This document shows, piece by piece, positions 1-8,562 of a DNA stretch of 22,106 bases. The notes below the pieces were generated by a model. The model was not told the origin of the DNA and did no database searches. It saw only the letters and a program-made list of their open reading frames with translations. The stretch is from JAVBOD01 sp031551045 (GTDB taxonomy: Bacteria; Bacteroidota; Bacteroidia; Bacteroidales; UBA932): NCBI GenBank assembly GCA_031551045.1, contig JAVBOD010000072.1, forward strand, positions 1-22,106, written 5' to 3'. A program made the translations under genes and the position numbers. How positions within the stretch are numbered: the stretch's first letter is position 1; each line of letters starts with the position of its first letter.

Positions 1-1832
1 ATTCCCTGGGTGTAATACAAATAATAATTTTGATACCGTGAATTTAATAAGTCCGAACCTTGCAGGAAGAAGGAAATCCAGTTCTTCCAACGATATTCGG
101 CCATGAACGATAAATCGAAATAGGTTTTGATTTCGGTTTCGATATAATTATCAGGGCTTATGGTGGACGAAAGCGGATTCCATTTGTTGATAACTACCGG
201 CACGGCGCCACGCACATAGCCACCCAAGGAGAAAATCCATTGATTGTAAGTATAACGCCCTGTCAAGCCTAATTCAAAAGCCGGTTTGTGCCATGCTTTT
301 TTTACCTGATCCAAGCCATAGCCATGATATTGTACCCTTGCATTCAATTCAAAATTCCGCAACATCAAACCCAAATCCAATCCAGCCGTAAAGCAAGCAG
401 TGGTAGAGTCAGTGTAAGCCGTAAAGTTATTGCGAATAGTAGATATCAATGGAGAAGCGGTCGTATCCACGGGAATCTGGCTATTCACGTAGAAATACAT
501 GTTGTCCACCATACGGTAAGAAATAAAGGCATTATAATTCAGTTTTTTATTAAGCGAGCCGCGCAATCCCAACGTTATTGCAAAACGGTCATAACTGTTA
601 TCCAAACACCAACCCGGTAAAATATAAGGATTTTCTAATGCAACGGCCGAATAGTTATTCAAATTGGTTTTCCCGTCCATCCTGAAATAAGCCGTTGCCA
701 AGTCTTCGTCGATTTTATAAGATACGAATAGGTCGGGATATACTTTTGTTTTCCCGTCTTTTGGCCGGCGAACAACATTCAACGTCGTATCTAAAGCCAA
801 CTCCGATTCTTTTAGAAAATCAAGCGCGATACCCACTTTCACATTCCAGTCACTATTGGCAAAACGGAAATTAGGAGCAAAACGATAAGAACCATCCGAA
901 ATCCCGGAGAAGTTGTATTTATTGAACATACGTACGTCATAATCTAAATATAAAGCGCTCGTAGTTTTGAACCAGTAACCGAAATAGCCGTCGATGCCCA
1001 GCATGGTTTGCGACATGGGAGTGCCGGTGAGTACGCTATTCATTTTGTCTTTTATATAATCGGCCCAAAGCCCCACGTTATAGACAAATCCCTCTTCGTT
1101 GTTCGAGCGGAAACGCGCTTCTCCGGTAACAATATTGTGTGCTTGCGCAAAATTATTTTTCACAAAAGAGTTGTCGGACAAGCGTACAGCATAGGCCGGA
1201 TCACGCAAAAGCAATGATGTGTCGTTTCCATGCAGAAGCACCGCACGTCCTTTATATTCACCTCGTACAGTCAATGTGTGTTGCGCCCATGTTTTGCGGA
1301 AAGCAAGGCCCACGTCGTTGTTCATATAGTTACTGCATATTTTATCGGGGCCGGTATATCCCAACGGCGCATCTTTAAACAGTAAGGTGTTGCCCCAAAA
1401 CGAACGGTGATTGACATAAAAGTTCAACGACACACTGTTCGGGAGTGGGGCATGCAAATATAAATCTGCCAAAGGAGTTAACGGATAACCCAAGCCGGCC
1501 CGTAAGTAGAAAAATTCTTTATACTCGGTTTTATTGTGCTGAACGATGCCTGCCGGCGGAATTATTTTATTCAATACATATGTTTCCATCGGAGTTGCCA
1601 AATTATTGTACTCCACTTTTTGCCGTAATATGTTCAACGAGTCGTGCACCGGAAGAGGGAACGACAAAGGATTGGCATCTATAATTTTTCCTTCGTACGT
1701 ACGCCGCACTTCGACCTGCGGATTACGAATTTGCGCCGATAAGATATTGACTGTAAGCACGCCCATCAATACCGTAAAGAAAGAAATATATCGTTGTAGT
1801 TTCATCGTGTGTTTCATTAATGAATTTCGCAT
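1..1832 (-). CDS. Outer-membrane beta-barrel protein, TonB-receptor-like, 3' end outside window
   Basis: I translated this frame by hand; it is open from 1832 to the window edge (about 610 codons) with no stop. Three in-frame ATGs (1832, 1817, 1805) precede a signal peptide whose core ends in an ILSAQ-type cleavage site, so the protein is exported. The rest is rich in aromatic residues and alternating polar/hydrophobic strands with turns such as NSDWN and YRWKNW, typical of a large outer-membrane barrel. A clear TonB plug domain is not seen at the N-terminus, so this looks like the barrel of a TonB-dependent receptor without a plug. It begins 9 bases after the stop of the TPR gene and is almost certainly co-transcribed with it, which suggests the two act together at the outer membrane. 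Substrate unknown. The start is ambiguous because no ribosome-binding site distinguishes the three ATGs. Confidence 0.8.
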   Translation of the reverse strand, partial: MRNSLMKHTMKLQRYISFFTVLMGVLTVNILSAQIRNPQVEVRRTYEGKIIDANPLSFPLPVHDSLNILRQKVEYNNLATPMETYVLNKIIPPAGIVQHNKTEYKEFFYLRAGLGYPLTPLADLYLHAPLPNSVSLNFYVNHRSFWGNTLLFKDAPLGYTGPDKICSNYMNNDVGLAFRKTWAQHTLTVRGEYKGRAVLLHGNDTSLLLRDPAYAVRLSDNSFVKNNFAQAHNIVTGEARFRSNNEEGFVYNVGLWADYIKDKMNSVLTGTPMSQTMLGIDGYFGYWFKTTSALYLDYDVRMFNKYNFSGISDGSYRFAPNFRFANSDWNVKVGIALDFLKESELALDTTLNVVRRPKDGKTKVYPDLFVSYKIDEDLATAYFRMDGKTNLNNYSAVALENPYILPGWCLDNSYDRFAITLGLRGSLNKKLNYNAFISYRMVDNMYFYVNSQIPVDTTASPLISTIRNNFTAYTDSTTACFTAGLDLGLMLRNFELNARVQYHGYGLDQVKKAWHKPAFELGLTGRYTYNQWIFSLGGYVRGAVPVVINKWNPLSSTISPDNYIETEIKTYFDLSFMAEYRWKNWISFFLQGSDLLNSRYQNYYLYYTQG

Positions 1833-1841
1833 GTTAGTCCG

Positions 1842-4800
1842 TTATTTAAGTTTTGCCATACGCTCTTTTACCATATCGATAATGCCGTCGGCCGTATTTT
1901 TATAGCCGTCCAAAAGGCTTTGGAACGTAGCTTTCGCCTGCGCCGTGTCTTTGCGTTGCATATAACTGTCGCCTAATATAATAAAACTCCTTGCTACCCA
2001 ATATTGGTAGGGTGTTCCCGAGTCGGCAAATGCAAAAATATGAGTTTCCATATCGGTATAATTTGCTGCTTCGTATTCCATTTCAATCAGCATATAGGCT
2101 GCTTCGGCTCCTTCTTTTGTTTTTTTATTAGCCGACAATTCCGTGCAAACCACCACCGCCTCATTACCGGCCCCCAACGCTTTATAGGATTTCGCTTGAC
2201 ACAGTTGAGCTTCCCGTTGCAATTCCGGGGTTTTATTTTCAGCATTCAATAGCGTTTGCGCTGCATTCGCCGCTTGTTTATAGCGGCCCAGTTCAAATTC
2301 GGCGCGCATGATGCCTGTTTTCGCTTCCAACAGGTATCCCGGGACAGCCGAATAGTCGATCAATTTTTCATAACTAACAATGGCTGCTTCATAATTTTTC
2401 AAAGCCAATTCACTGCGTGCATTACCCAACATCGCCAATTCGGTAAATGAATTTTGCGGTTGATTCATGGTATAGGCAAAATTATCCGCGGCTTTCCGGA
2501 AATCTTCCTTCTTGTAATAACAATCGCCCAAATAGAATTTTGCCCTCACGGCGTATATTCCGCCGGCATAGAGTTGCAGGAATTTTTCAAACGTTTCGAT
2601 TGTTTTATCGCAATTATTTTCCGTATAGAACGCTTGCCCGGAGGTGAACATCATCTCTTCCCTGTCGTCGGAAATAGTGCCTGTCTTAACGCCTAATTTT
2701 TCCGTATAGGCAAAATAGCCATCAATGTCTTTCAGTTCCGTATAAGCGCTTTTCAATCCATTCAAGGCATCTTGATAATCTTCCGAAGTGTTAGGGAATC
2801 GTTCCAACACCCGTTTATAATAGTCTATCGCCCGTTTCGGCTCGCCAATGTTCATACTGATAAGCCCCACTTCGTTCAACGCTTTCGGGTAATACGGGCT
2901 CTGCGGGTATTTGCCGATTAATTTTTGCAATACCGTATTAGCTTCCGTAAACTTTCCGTCGCGTACATAGGTTCTTCCGATTTCGTACAATGCTGCAGGA
3001 GCATATGACGAGGCCGGCATATTTTTCTCCAAATTGGTGAGCGTCACTATTTTTTCCGACGCCTTGTTCGTCATACCATACGCCAATCCCAGTTGATACA
3101 TAGCATAATCGGCCTGAGCGGTTTTGCGGTCAATAGCGTCGTCATAGCTATCAATAGCTTGTTCATATTTATGCTGTACGAAATAGCAATCGCCAATACG
3201 GTTGTAAGAATCTGTTATCAGTTCGCTATGCGCCTTATCGGCTCCTGCAGCATTGATATATTTGCGGAACCAAGAAACCGATTTATCATATTGCTGTTGC
3301 TTGAAATAGGCATAGGCATTGTTGTAGTGCGCAATTTTATACTCATTGCTATTGCGTGATAATCCGCTATTGAATAAGCCTGCGGCATTGGCGAATTGTT
3401 CATATTCCACCACCGCTGCTTGATAATTTTTTAAGGCAAACAAGTTTTCCGCATTCCAGAAATTCGTCAGCGCCGCTACTTCCTTATTGTATTTATTGTG
3501 TTTTTTGGCAGTAGCAAAAGCCTTCTGCGCTCCATTATAATCGCCTTTATCGTATAATGACTTCCCATATAGAAATGAAATTTGCTGCAAATCGGCACGG
3601 TCTTTATCTGTTGGCGAAGGAATGTTGTGCAGCATGTTCAATGCTGTTTCATATTCGCCGGCGCCGGTGTAGAGTGTAATCATGTAGTTTTTCAACTCTT
3701 CATTCTTACGGCTATTCGGGTATTTTTTCCGGAAATCGTTCAACGGCGTACTATCGCGGTTCAACTCCAATGCCAATTTTGCATAGTTGAAAGCCGCATC
3801 TTCCGCAATGATTTCAGAAGCCTTTCCTTGCATGGCCTTTTGAAAAATATCCATCGCTTCCTGCTTCTTGCCCTGTTTCAGATAGGCGTCGGCAGTGTAA
3901 AATTGAGCGCTTTGCGCGATAGAGTCTCTTCCGCCGGATACTTTGCTAAAATTCAGAATGGCCTCATCATACTTTTTCAACTTGAGGGAAACAAAACCTG
4001 AAAAATAATAATCGCTCCGTTCCAAACGATTGGTGCTTGCCTGGTAAATAGCAAAGTATTCCAACGCTTTATCATATTTTTCCGTCATTAAATAGCATTC
4101 CGCCAGAATGCGTGCTATCTCGCTTTGCTGTTTTTCCACTACTTTCGGTAATAAATCGGTACCGTATGCAATAGCGTTCGCATAATCTTTTTTCAGGAAA
4201 TAAATATGCAAAATATAATAGGCTGAAAGTTCCGAAAAACGGTCGTCATTTTTGATAGATTGAAATCCTTTTAACGCCTCATCGTAACTACCGGTCATGT
4301 AGGAGCAGTGCGAATAGTAGTAAGTGGCCGGCACAGCATACTGCCCCGGGACGTTCTTAACTTCAGCAAAAAGCCCCCGAGCTTTTTCCATATTTTTGGT
4401 TTGAAAATAGGAATAAGCCAATTTAAACTTATGTTCCATTTGCTGCTCTTGAGTAAGCGAGCTATTGTCGATTCGTCCGTACCAATACACGCATTTCCGG
4501 TAATTTTTATTATCGAAGAAACGGTCGGCAAGCGCCACTACCAGATCGTTTTTCTTCGGATAAAAAGAATAATCAATCAAGAAATCGTTGATCATTTGTT
4601 CTGCATTGGGCTCATCCAGCTGGATAGCGCACATACCGCGATAGTAGGCGATATTCGCCTGCAAAAGCACATCATTTACGCCGGCCTCTTTCCATGCTTT
4701 CCGGAACATGGCATCGGCATCGGACGGCAATCCTTTTTCATACAGGTCAACGGCCTTTTCATAGGAAGTCCGCTCACCGACAGACACTTCTTGTGAAAAA

Positions 4801-4871
4801 ATAGAACCCGCGCAGCAACACAAAGCCACACCGGTCATTAAAATAGGTTTAATGATAAATTTCAACATCAT
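1842..4871 (-). CDS. Large secreted TPR-repeat protein
   Basis: A protein of about 1009 residues with an N-terminal export signal: a basic start, a hydrophobic stretch with three consecutive cysteines (residues about 18-20) and an SIFSQE cleavage-like site. It could be a lipoprotein, although no perfect lipobox is evident. The remainder is almost entirely TPR-like helical repeats, recognisable by recurrent Y-x-x-A/G...Y-x-x-A-x-x-x-F/Y patterns about every 34-40 residues. Such solenoids are periplasmic or outer-membrane scaffolds. It is the first gene of a two-gene unit with the downstream barrel protein. The longest frame starts with GTG at 4874; two ATGs follow at once, and I chose the ATG at 4871. 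A weak TACCTTTAC element (complement of 4905-4913) could be its -7 box. Function beyond scaffolding is not known; co-annotation with the barrel suggests assembly or stabilisation of an envelope complex (inference). Confidence 0.9.
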   Translation of the reverse strand: MMLKFIIKPILMTGVALCCCAGSIFSQEVSVGERTSYEKAVDLYEKGLPSDADAMFRKAWKEAGVNDVLLQANIAYYRGMCAIQLDEPNAEQMINDFLIDYSFYPKKNDLVVALADRFFDNKNYRKCVYWYGRIDNSSLTQEQQMEHKFKLAYSYFQTKNMEKARGLFAEVKNVPGQYAVPATYYYSHCSYMTGSYDEALKGFQSIKNDDRFSELSAYYILHIYFLKKDYANAIAYGTDLLPKVVEKQQSEIARILAECYLMTEKYDKALEYFAIYQASTNRLERSDYYFSGFVSLKLKKYDEAILNFSKVSGGRDSIAQSAQFYTADAYLKQGKKQEAMDIFQKAMQGKASEIIAEDAAFNYAKLALELNRDSTPLNDFRKKYPNSRKNEELKNYMITLYTGAGEYETALNMLHNIPSPTDKDRADLQQISFLYGKSLYDKGDYNGAQKAFATAKKHNKYNKEVAALTNFWNAENLFALKNYQAAVVEYEQFANAAGLFNSGLSRNSNEYKIAHYNNAYAYFKQQQYDKSVSWFRKYINAAGADKAHSELITDSYNRIGDCYFVQHKYEQAIDSYDDAIDRKTAQADYAMYQLGLAYGMTNKASEKIVTLTNLEKNMPASSYAPAALYEIGRTYVRDGKFTEANTVLQKLIGKYPQSPYYPKALNEVGLISMNIGEPKRAIDYYKRVLERFPNTSEDYQDALNGLKSAYTELKDIDGYFAYTEKLGVKTGTISDDREEMMFTSGQAFYTENNCDKTIETFEKFLQLYAGGIYAVRAKFYLGDCYYKKEDFRKAADNFAYTMNQPQNSFTELAMLGNARSELALKNYEAAIVSYEKLIDYSAVPGYLLEAKTGIMRAEFELGRYKQAANAAQTLLNAENKTPELQREAQLCQAKSYKALGAGNEAVVVCTELSANKKTKEGAEAAYMLIEMEYEAANYTDMETHIFAFADSGTPYQYWVARSFIILGDSYMQRKDTAQAKATFQSLLDGYKNTADGIIDMVKERMAKLK

Positions 4872-4901
4872 CACTATATTTCGTATATTTTTTGTTTTAA
4901 G

Positions 4902-4934
4902 TTTGTAAAGGTATAAATAAAATTAATAAATTTG
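4902..4934 (+). promoter_or_regulatory. Bacteroidetes-type promoter of ftsE
   Basis: TTTG (4902-4905), a 21-base spacer and TAAATTTG (4927-4934) match the phylum's -33/-7 consensus. The element ends 30 bases before the ftsE start, a normal short leader. It lies in the 93-base divergent gap shared with the TPR gene. Confidence 0.65.
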
Positions 4935-4964
4935 TAGTTGATTTAACGAATTTATCAACCAGTT

Positions 4965-5669
4965 ATGAGCAACCCGTTGATTGTCGATTTTCGACAAATA
5001 GATATTTACCAGGATGAAAAACTCATCCTGCACAACGTCAATTTACAAATTGCCAAAGGGGAATTTGTCTATGTTGTCGGGAAAGTAGGCGCCGGCAAAA
5101 CAACCCTCATGAAAGCCATCAATGCAGAAGTGCCGGTACGGAAAGGGTATGCTTCAGTAGCCGGGTTAGATATGCTAACATTGAAACAATCGCAGATTCC
5201 ACCGTTACGAAGGAAACTCGGAGTGGTCTTTCAAGACTTTAAACTACTCACCGACAGAAGCGTACACGACAATCTATTATTTGTACTAAAGGCTACCGGT
5301 TGGCGTGACGATTCGCTTATCCGCGAACGCATCCATCAAGTGCTGGACGCGGTGGGCATGAAAGAACAGGCCGAACGAATGCCTCACCAACTTTCCGGAG
5401 GCGAGCAACAACGGGTAGCTATTTCGCGCGCGTTACTCAACAATCCCGAGTTGATTTTGGCCGATGAACCCACCGGAAATCTCGACGTGGAATCTTACGA
5501 TGAAATCATGCAAATTCTGCAAAAAATTTCAGCTCAGTATCATACAGCCATATTCATGGCCACCCACAATCAGCATGTACTAAAAATGTATCCGGCACGT
5601 ACCTTGAAATGCGAAAAAGAAACGCTGATGCCCTTGGATAACGGCGAAGAAATTGATTTCTCCTTATAA
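4965..5669 (+). CDS. ftsE: Cell-division ATP-binding protein FtsE
   Basis: An ABC-transporter ATPase subunit of 234 residues, the usual length for FtsE. Visible motifs are Walker A G39-KVGAGK-T46, Q-loop Q90 in VVFQDFKLL, signature LSGGE at 143-147 followed by QQRVAISRA, Walker B ILADEPTG with D167/E168, and the switch H201 in ATHN. The sequence VVFQDFKLL and the short C-terminal tail after the H-loop are characteristic of FtsE rather than LolD. In known systems FtsE pairs with membrane protein FtsX at the septum and uses ATP hydrolysis to control peptidoglycan hydrolases. No ftsX is next to it here: the gene stands alone between a divergent TPR gene and a convergent aldolase, with its own promoter and terminator. 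A LolD-like or other MacB-type ATPase is the main alternative. Confidence 0.88.
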   Translation: MSNPLIVDFRQIDIYQDEKLILHNVNLQIAKGEFVYVVGKVGAGKTTLMKAINAEVPVRKGYASVAGLDMLTLKQSQIPPLRRKLGVVFQDFKLLTDRSVHDNLLFVLKATGWRDDSLIRERIHQVLDAVGMKEQAERMPHQLSGGEQQRVAISRALLNNPELILADEPTGNLDVESYDEIMQILQKISAQYHTAIFMATHNQHVLKMYPARTLKCEKETLMPLDNGEEIDFSL

Positions 5670-5683
5670 GATTCTTACTGAGA

Positions 5684-5729
5684 AAACAATAAGAGCCGGA
5701 CAACTACAACTGTCCGGCTCTTATTGTTT
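5684..5729. terminator. Bidirectional intrinsic terminator between ftsE and fba
   Basis: A perfect 19-bp inverted repeat (arms 5684-5702 and 5711-5729, 8-base loop) with GC-rich core GAGCCGGACA and A/T-rich outer ends. It lies 14 bases after the ftsE stop and 14 bases after the fba stop, so it can end transcripts from both sides. Confidence 0.93.
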
Positions 5730-5743
5730 CTATATGGCTATTC

Positions 5744-6706
5744 TTATGCTTTATCGTTACTTCCCAAAACATGTACAACTTTATGTTTGTACAAATCACG
5801 GAGTTTATCCCGGGCAGGGCCTAAATACTTGCGCGGGTCGAATTCTGCCGGTTGTTCCGCAAAGACTTTACGGATAGCCGCTGTCATCGCTAAACGCCCG
5901 TCGCTATCAATATTGATTTTGCAGACGGCCGACTTTGCCGCTTCGCGCAGTTGTTCTTCGGGGATACCGATAGAATCTTTCAACTTTCCACCATAACGGT
6001 TGATTTCTTCGACAATGTCTTGCGGCACACTCGACGAGCCATGCAATACAATAGGAAATCCCGGAATGCGTTTTTCAATTTCCCGCAGAATATCCAAGCG
6101 GATTTCCGGCTTTTGTCCGGGTTTAAATTTGAAAGCGCCATGCGAGGTGCCGATAGAAATAGCTAAGGAATCAACACCCGTTTTCTGCACAAAATCCTGC
6201 ACTTCTTCCGGCCTCGTATAAGTGTGATGTTCTGCGCTTACTTCGTCTTCTACGCCGGCCAATACGCCTAATTCACCTTCCACGGTTACATTGTATTGGT
6301 GGGCGTATTCCACTACTTGCGCCGTCAATTCTATATTTTTATGGTAATCAAGGTGTGAGCCGTCAATCATAACAGACGAGAATCCATACTCGATACATGA
6401 TTTACACAATTCGAACGTATCGCCATGGTCCAGGTGCAACACGATAGGAATCGCATATCCCAACTCTTTAGCATAAGCAACGGCTCCCTGCGCCATATAT
6501 CGCAGCAAAGTCTGGTTGGCATATTTACGCGCACCGCTCGATACCTGCAAAATCACCGGTGATTTGGTTTCCACACAGGCTTGGATAATGGCCTGCATCT
6601 GCTCCATGTTATTAAAATTAAACGCCGGAATGGCGTAAGCTCCTTTTATTGCTTTGGCAAATAATTCTCTGGAATTTACCAAGCCTATATCTTTGTAACT
6701 AATCAT
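5744..6706 (-). CDS. fba: Class II fructose-bisphosphate aldolase
   Basis: A zinc-dependent aldolase of 320 residues that cleaves fructose 1,6-bisphosphate to dihydroxyacetone phosphate and glyceraldehyde 3-phosphate in glycolysis and makes it in gluconeogenesis. Conserved features are all present: HLDHGD with catalytic D93 and zinc ligand H94, the VEGELG motif with E145, GTSHGAFKF with zinc ligand H189, and VLHGSSSVP with zinc ligand H222. The sequence PAFNFNNMEQ (27-36) matches the family's N-terminal region. It is a single-gene unit on the minus strand with its own promoter element and terminator. A tagatose-bisphosphate or related ketose-bisphosphate aldolase is possible, since the families share these motifs, but the central metabolic enzyme is the most likely assignment. 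Confidence 0.95.
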   Translation of the reverse strand: MISYKDIGLVNSRELFAKAIKGAYAIPAFNFNNMEQMQAIIQACVETKSPVILQVSSGARKYANQTLLRYMAQGAVAYAKELGYAIPIVLHLDHGDTFELCKSCIEYGFSSVMIDGSHLDYHKNIELTAQVVEYAHQYNVTVEGELGVLAGVEDEVSAEHHTYTRPEEVQDFVQKTGVDSLAISIGTSHGAFKFKPGQKPEIRLDILREIEKRIPGFPIVLHGSSSVPQDIVEEINRYGGKLKDSIGIPEEQLREAAKSAVCKINIDSDGRLAMTAAIRKVFAEQPAEFDPRKYLGPARDKLRDLYKHKVVHVLGSNDKA

Positions 6707-6744
6707 AATGTATGTATTAAATTATTCAATCAACGCCGGTTTTG

Positions 6745-6752
6745 CAAAGATA
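6745..6752 (-). promoter_or_regulatory. Putative -7 element of the fba promoter
   Basis: On the minus strand this reads TATCTTTG, matching TAnnTTTG, 38 bases before the fba ATG. No convincing TTTG lies 19-21 bases upstream, so only half of the promoter is supported. Confidence 0.5.
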
Positions 6753-6916
6753 AGATTTTTATGACAAATTAAAAAATAATAACAAATCAAAATACGTGTG
6801 CATTTCAAATACTATTCCATAGACCGGCAATGTGTTAGGAAAATAAGTTTCATCGATTGTTCCGGCAACAGTCTAATTTGAAAATACACGACATATAGCG
6901 GAGTACATTTTTTATA

Positions 6917-6948
6917 TTTGGCGGTAAGCGTTAAATACAATATCTTTG
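6917..6948 (+). promoter_or_regulatory. Bacteroidetes-type promoter of the secreted protein gene
   Basis: TTTG (6917-6920), exactly 20 bases, then TATCTTTG (6941-6948) is a textbook match. The implied leader to the ATG at 7076 is about 120 bases, long for this genome. The rest of the 369-base gap between fba and this gene holds the fba -7 element and nothing else I recognise. Confidence 0.75.
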
Positions 6949-7075
6949 TGCAGACCATGTAAAACTTTAAGAAAATTTAGCGCCGCCCTCCAATCATTTA
7001 TGAATCGCTTAACGCATCCATACACTTTGGCACGCTAATTGTTCATTTTTTCGAATATTAACAACGCCCACGAAC

Positions 7076-7588
7076 ATGAAACGTTTTTTTTTCCTTTCTC
7101 TTTTGATTGTTTGCCCGCTGTTTGCGGGAGCCCAAACACAGCCGAATCCATGCGATATAAAGCAACGCATTGAAGCGAACGGAGCATTGTTATATTACAT
7201 GGATCCCGTTTGTTTCTACTGGACAACGAATAAATCCTTATACGGCGCCATTATCACGGACAAAGACCAATATTTCCTGACACTGCTTCCTCATCCGTTT
7301 CCGCGGAAAGAGGAGAAAAAAGCGGTATCGAAAGACGATATAAGCATATTGCTTTCAAATAACCATTCCTTGACATTTTCTTTCTACGATAGCTATTATC
7401 TCAATGACAGTACATTCATTATGATGTACCTCATCGACAAAAAGCATATGGATGAGCTCCGAAAAAACGATGTAAAAAAAATAAGCATTCAGGTAAGCAA
7501 GGAAGAAAGTATTCGCAGCTATCAGCTAAAACTACACAAAGCAGCCTTCCGCAATCAGTTGAACTGTTTCTTCAGGGAGCAACCATAA
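7076..7588 (+). CDS. Secreted protein of unknown function
   Basis: 170 residues beginning with a clean signal peptide: MKR, a phenylalanine/leucine-rich core and an AGAQTQ cleavage site (about residue 20), so the mature protein is probably periplasmic. I do not recognise the family. The mature part has a few cysteines (in NPCDIK, in DPVCFYW and near the C-terminus in LNCFF) that could form disulphides, and mixed aromatic beta-rich segments. It has its own strong promoter and a long leader, and converges on the DUF2490 gene with only 7 bases between stops and no visible terminator hairpin. Start chosen at the ATG opening the signal peptide. Confidence 0.8.
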   Translation: MKRFFFLSLLIVCPLFAGAQTQPNPCDIKQRIEANGALLYYMDPVCFYWTTNKSLYGAIITDKDQYFLTLLPHPFPRKEEKKAVSKDDISILLSNNHSLTFSFYDSYYLNDSTFIMMYLIDKKHMDELRKNDVKKISIQVSKEESIRSYQLKLHKAAFRNQLNCFFREQP

Positions 7589-7595
7589 ACACGCA

Positions 7596-8390
7596 TCATT
7601 CATCGTCCGAATGTTGGTTGTGCTCCCGATGCGCCTTCCAACGGTTCGATAAGTTTTGCCATAAATTATTGAAGACGAAATTGAGTTGTATGGCGTGTAT
7701 CATTTCCGACCTCGACGGACGTGGCAACCATTCGTTGGCATAGCTTAATTCTACCTGAAAATCGTCTGTAAAATTATACCCAAACCCTAAGGTCAACCGG
7801 TTCCGGTCGAAGAACTGATTGCCTGTCACGCTACTGGCTGTCTTAAAAAACACTTCTTCTGACGCAAGGCCGTAATAAACTCCTTGGCGCAAAAACTTAC
7901 CATTGAGTGGATATACGAGCCTCAACTGGGCACGGAAACGGTAAGAGGCCTCAAAATCGCCATTGGTATCGCTCACATGCCGGTCCTCGACGCGGACACG
8001 AGTATTAAGCGTGTAATTCGTTTTTTTAATATAATAAATGCCTTGAAAAGCCGAGCGCAATTCGGCGTACGTTCGTTGGTCGATTTCAGGAACTTCCTTA
8101 TTATCATAATAAGCATAGAAATACGAGAGCTTCCAGCGCGGCGAGGCATAATAGTGTATCCATAAACGGGCATAAAGTTGCGCATTGTGGCTGAAGATAT
8201 TTCCCTTCTCGCTTTCCGATCCGCTCCACGCCTGCCCGAGATTCAGCTCCAGCGCCCAGCGTGTACCGATGGAACGCGTGAAAGCGAACTCGTTCCAAAA
8301 TTGCCCATAGGATGAAAGCTGCGCCGATGCTCCTATAGGCAGCGCATAGATAAAGCAAGTAAGTATTATTAAGCGTATCGGAAACTTCAT
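7596..8390 (-). CDS. DUF2490-family outer-membrane protein
   Basis: 264 residues with a signal peptide (MKFPIRLIILTCF..., cleavage near ASAQL) followed by short amphipathic strands rich in Y, W, R and N, such as WALELNLGQAW and SYRFRAQLRLVYPL, ending in an aromatic strand and a charged HREHNQHSDDE tail. This pattern and length fit DUF2490, a family of predicted 8-12-stranded outer-membrane barrels common in Bacteroidetes, of unknown function. The assignment is recognition from memory. It sits directly beside the left boundary of the tRNA-Pro island, so it is the first backbone gene on that side. Confidence 0.78.
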   Translation of the reverse strand: MKFPIRLIILTCFIYALPIGASAQLSSYGQFWNEFAFTRSIGTRWALELNLGQAWSGSESEKGNIFSHNAQLYARLWIHYYASPRWKLSYFYAYYDNKEVPEIDQRTYAELRSAFQGIYYIKKTNYTLNTRVRVEDRHVSDTNGDFEASYRFRAQLRLVYPLNGKFLRQGVYYGLASEEVFFKTASSVTGNQFFDRNRLTLGFGYNFTDDFQVELSYANEWLPRPSRSEMIHAIQLNFVFNNLWQNLSNRWKAHREHNQHSDDE

Positions 8391-8424
8391 TTTTAACAGT
8401 AACGAATTAGTAAGAACTCAACCA

Positions 8425-8432
8425 CAAATTTA
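8425..8432 (-). promoter_or_regulatory. Possible -7 element of the DUF2490 gene
   Basis: Reads TAAATTTG on the minus strand, 34 bases before the ATG. No clear -33 TTTG is seen, so confidence is low. Confidence 0.35.
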
Positions 8433-8458
8433 ATCCAATTTTATGAATACACCTCACT

Positions 8459-8494
8459 AAAAAAACAGAATCGCCGTAATTATTACAGCGATTC
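8459..8494 (-). terminator. Intrinsic terminator, apparently the original one of tRNA-Pro
   Basis: On the minus strand a hairpin with a 7-bp stem GAATCGC/GCGATTC, an internal U-G wobble and a GTAAT/ATTAC inner stem (8468-8494) is followed by TG and seven U (8459-8465). It lies 4 bases beyond the duplicated tRNA-Pro 3' end and faces away from it, as expected for the terminator that followed the tRNA before the island inserted. Confidence 0.8.
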
Positions 8495-8498
8495 CGTC

Positions 8499-8519
8499 AA
8501 GTCGGGGCGAAATGACTCG
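8499..8519 (-). repeat. att-like duplicate of the tRNA-Pro 3' end (distal boundary)
   Basis: Twenty-one bases identical to 13122-13142, covering the 3' acceptor strand, discriminator and part of the T-arm of tRNA-Pro, then divergent. A partial tRNA 3' end at distance from the intact gene, in the same orientation, is the standard footprint of site-specific integration into a tRNA gene. Confidence 0.85.
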
Positions 8520-8562
8520 GCACCACTGTGCTATACATTAATTTTCAATTAATTATTTGGGA

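Noticed and set aside
4308..4796. A 162-codon plus-strand frame opposite the TPR gene
   Set aside because: It overlaps the TPR gene completely, has no export signal or family motif and no promoter.
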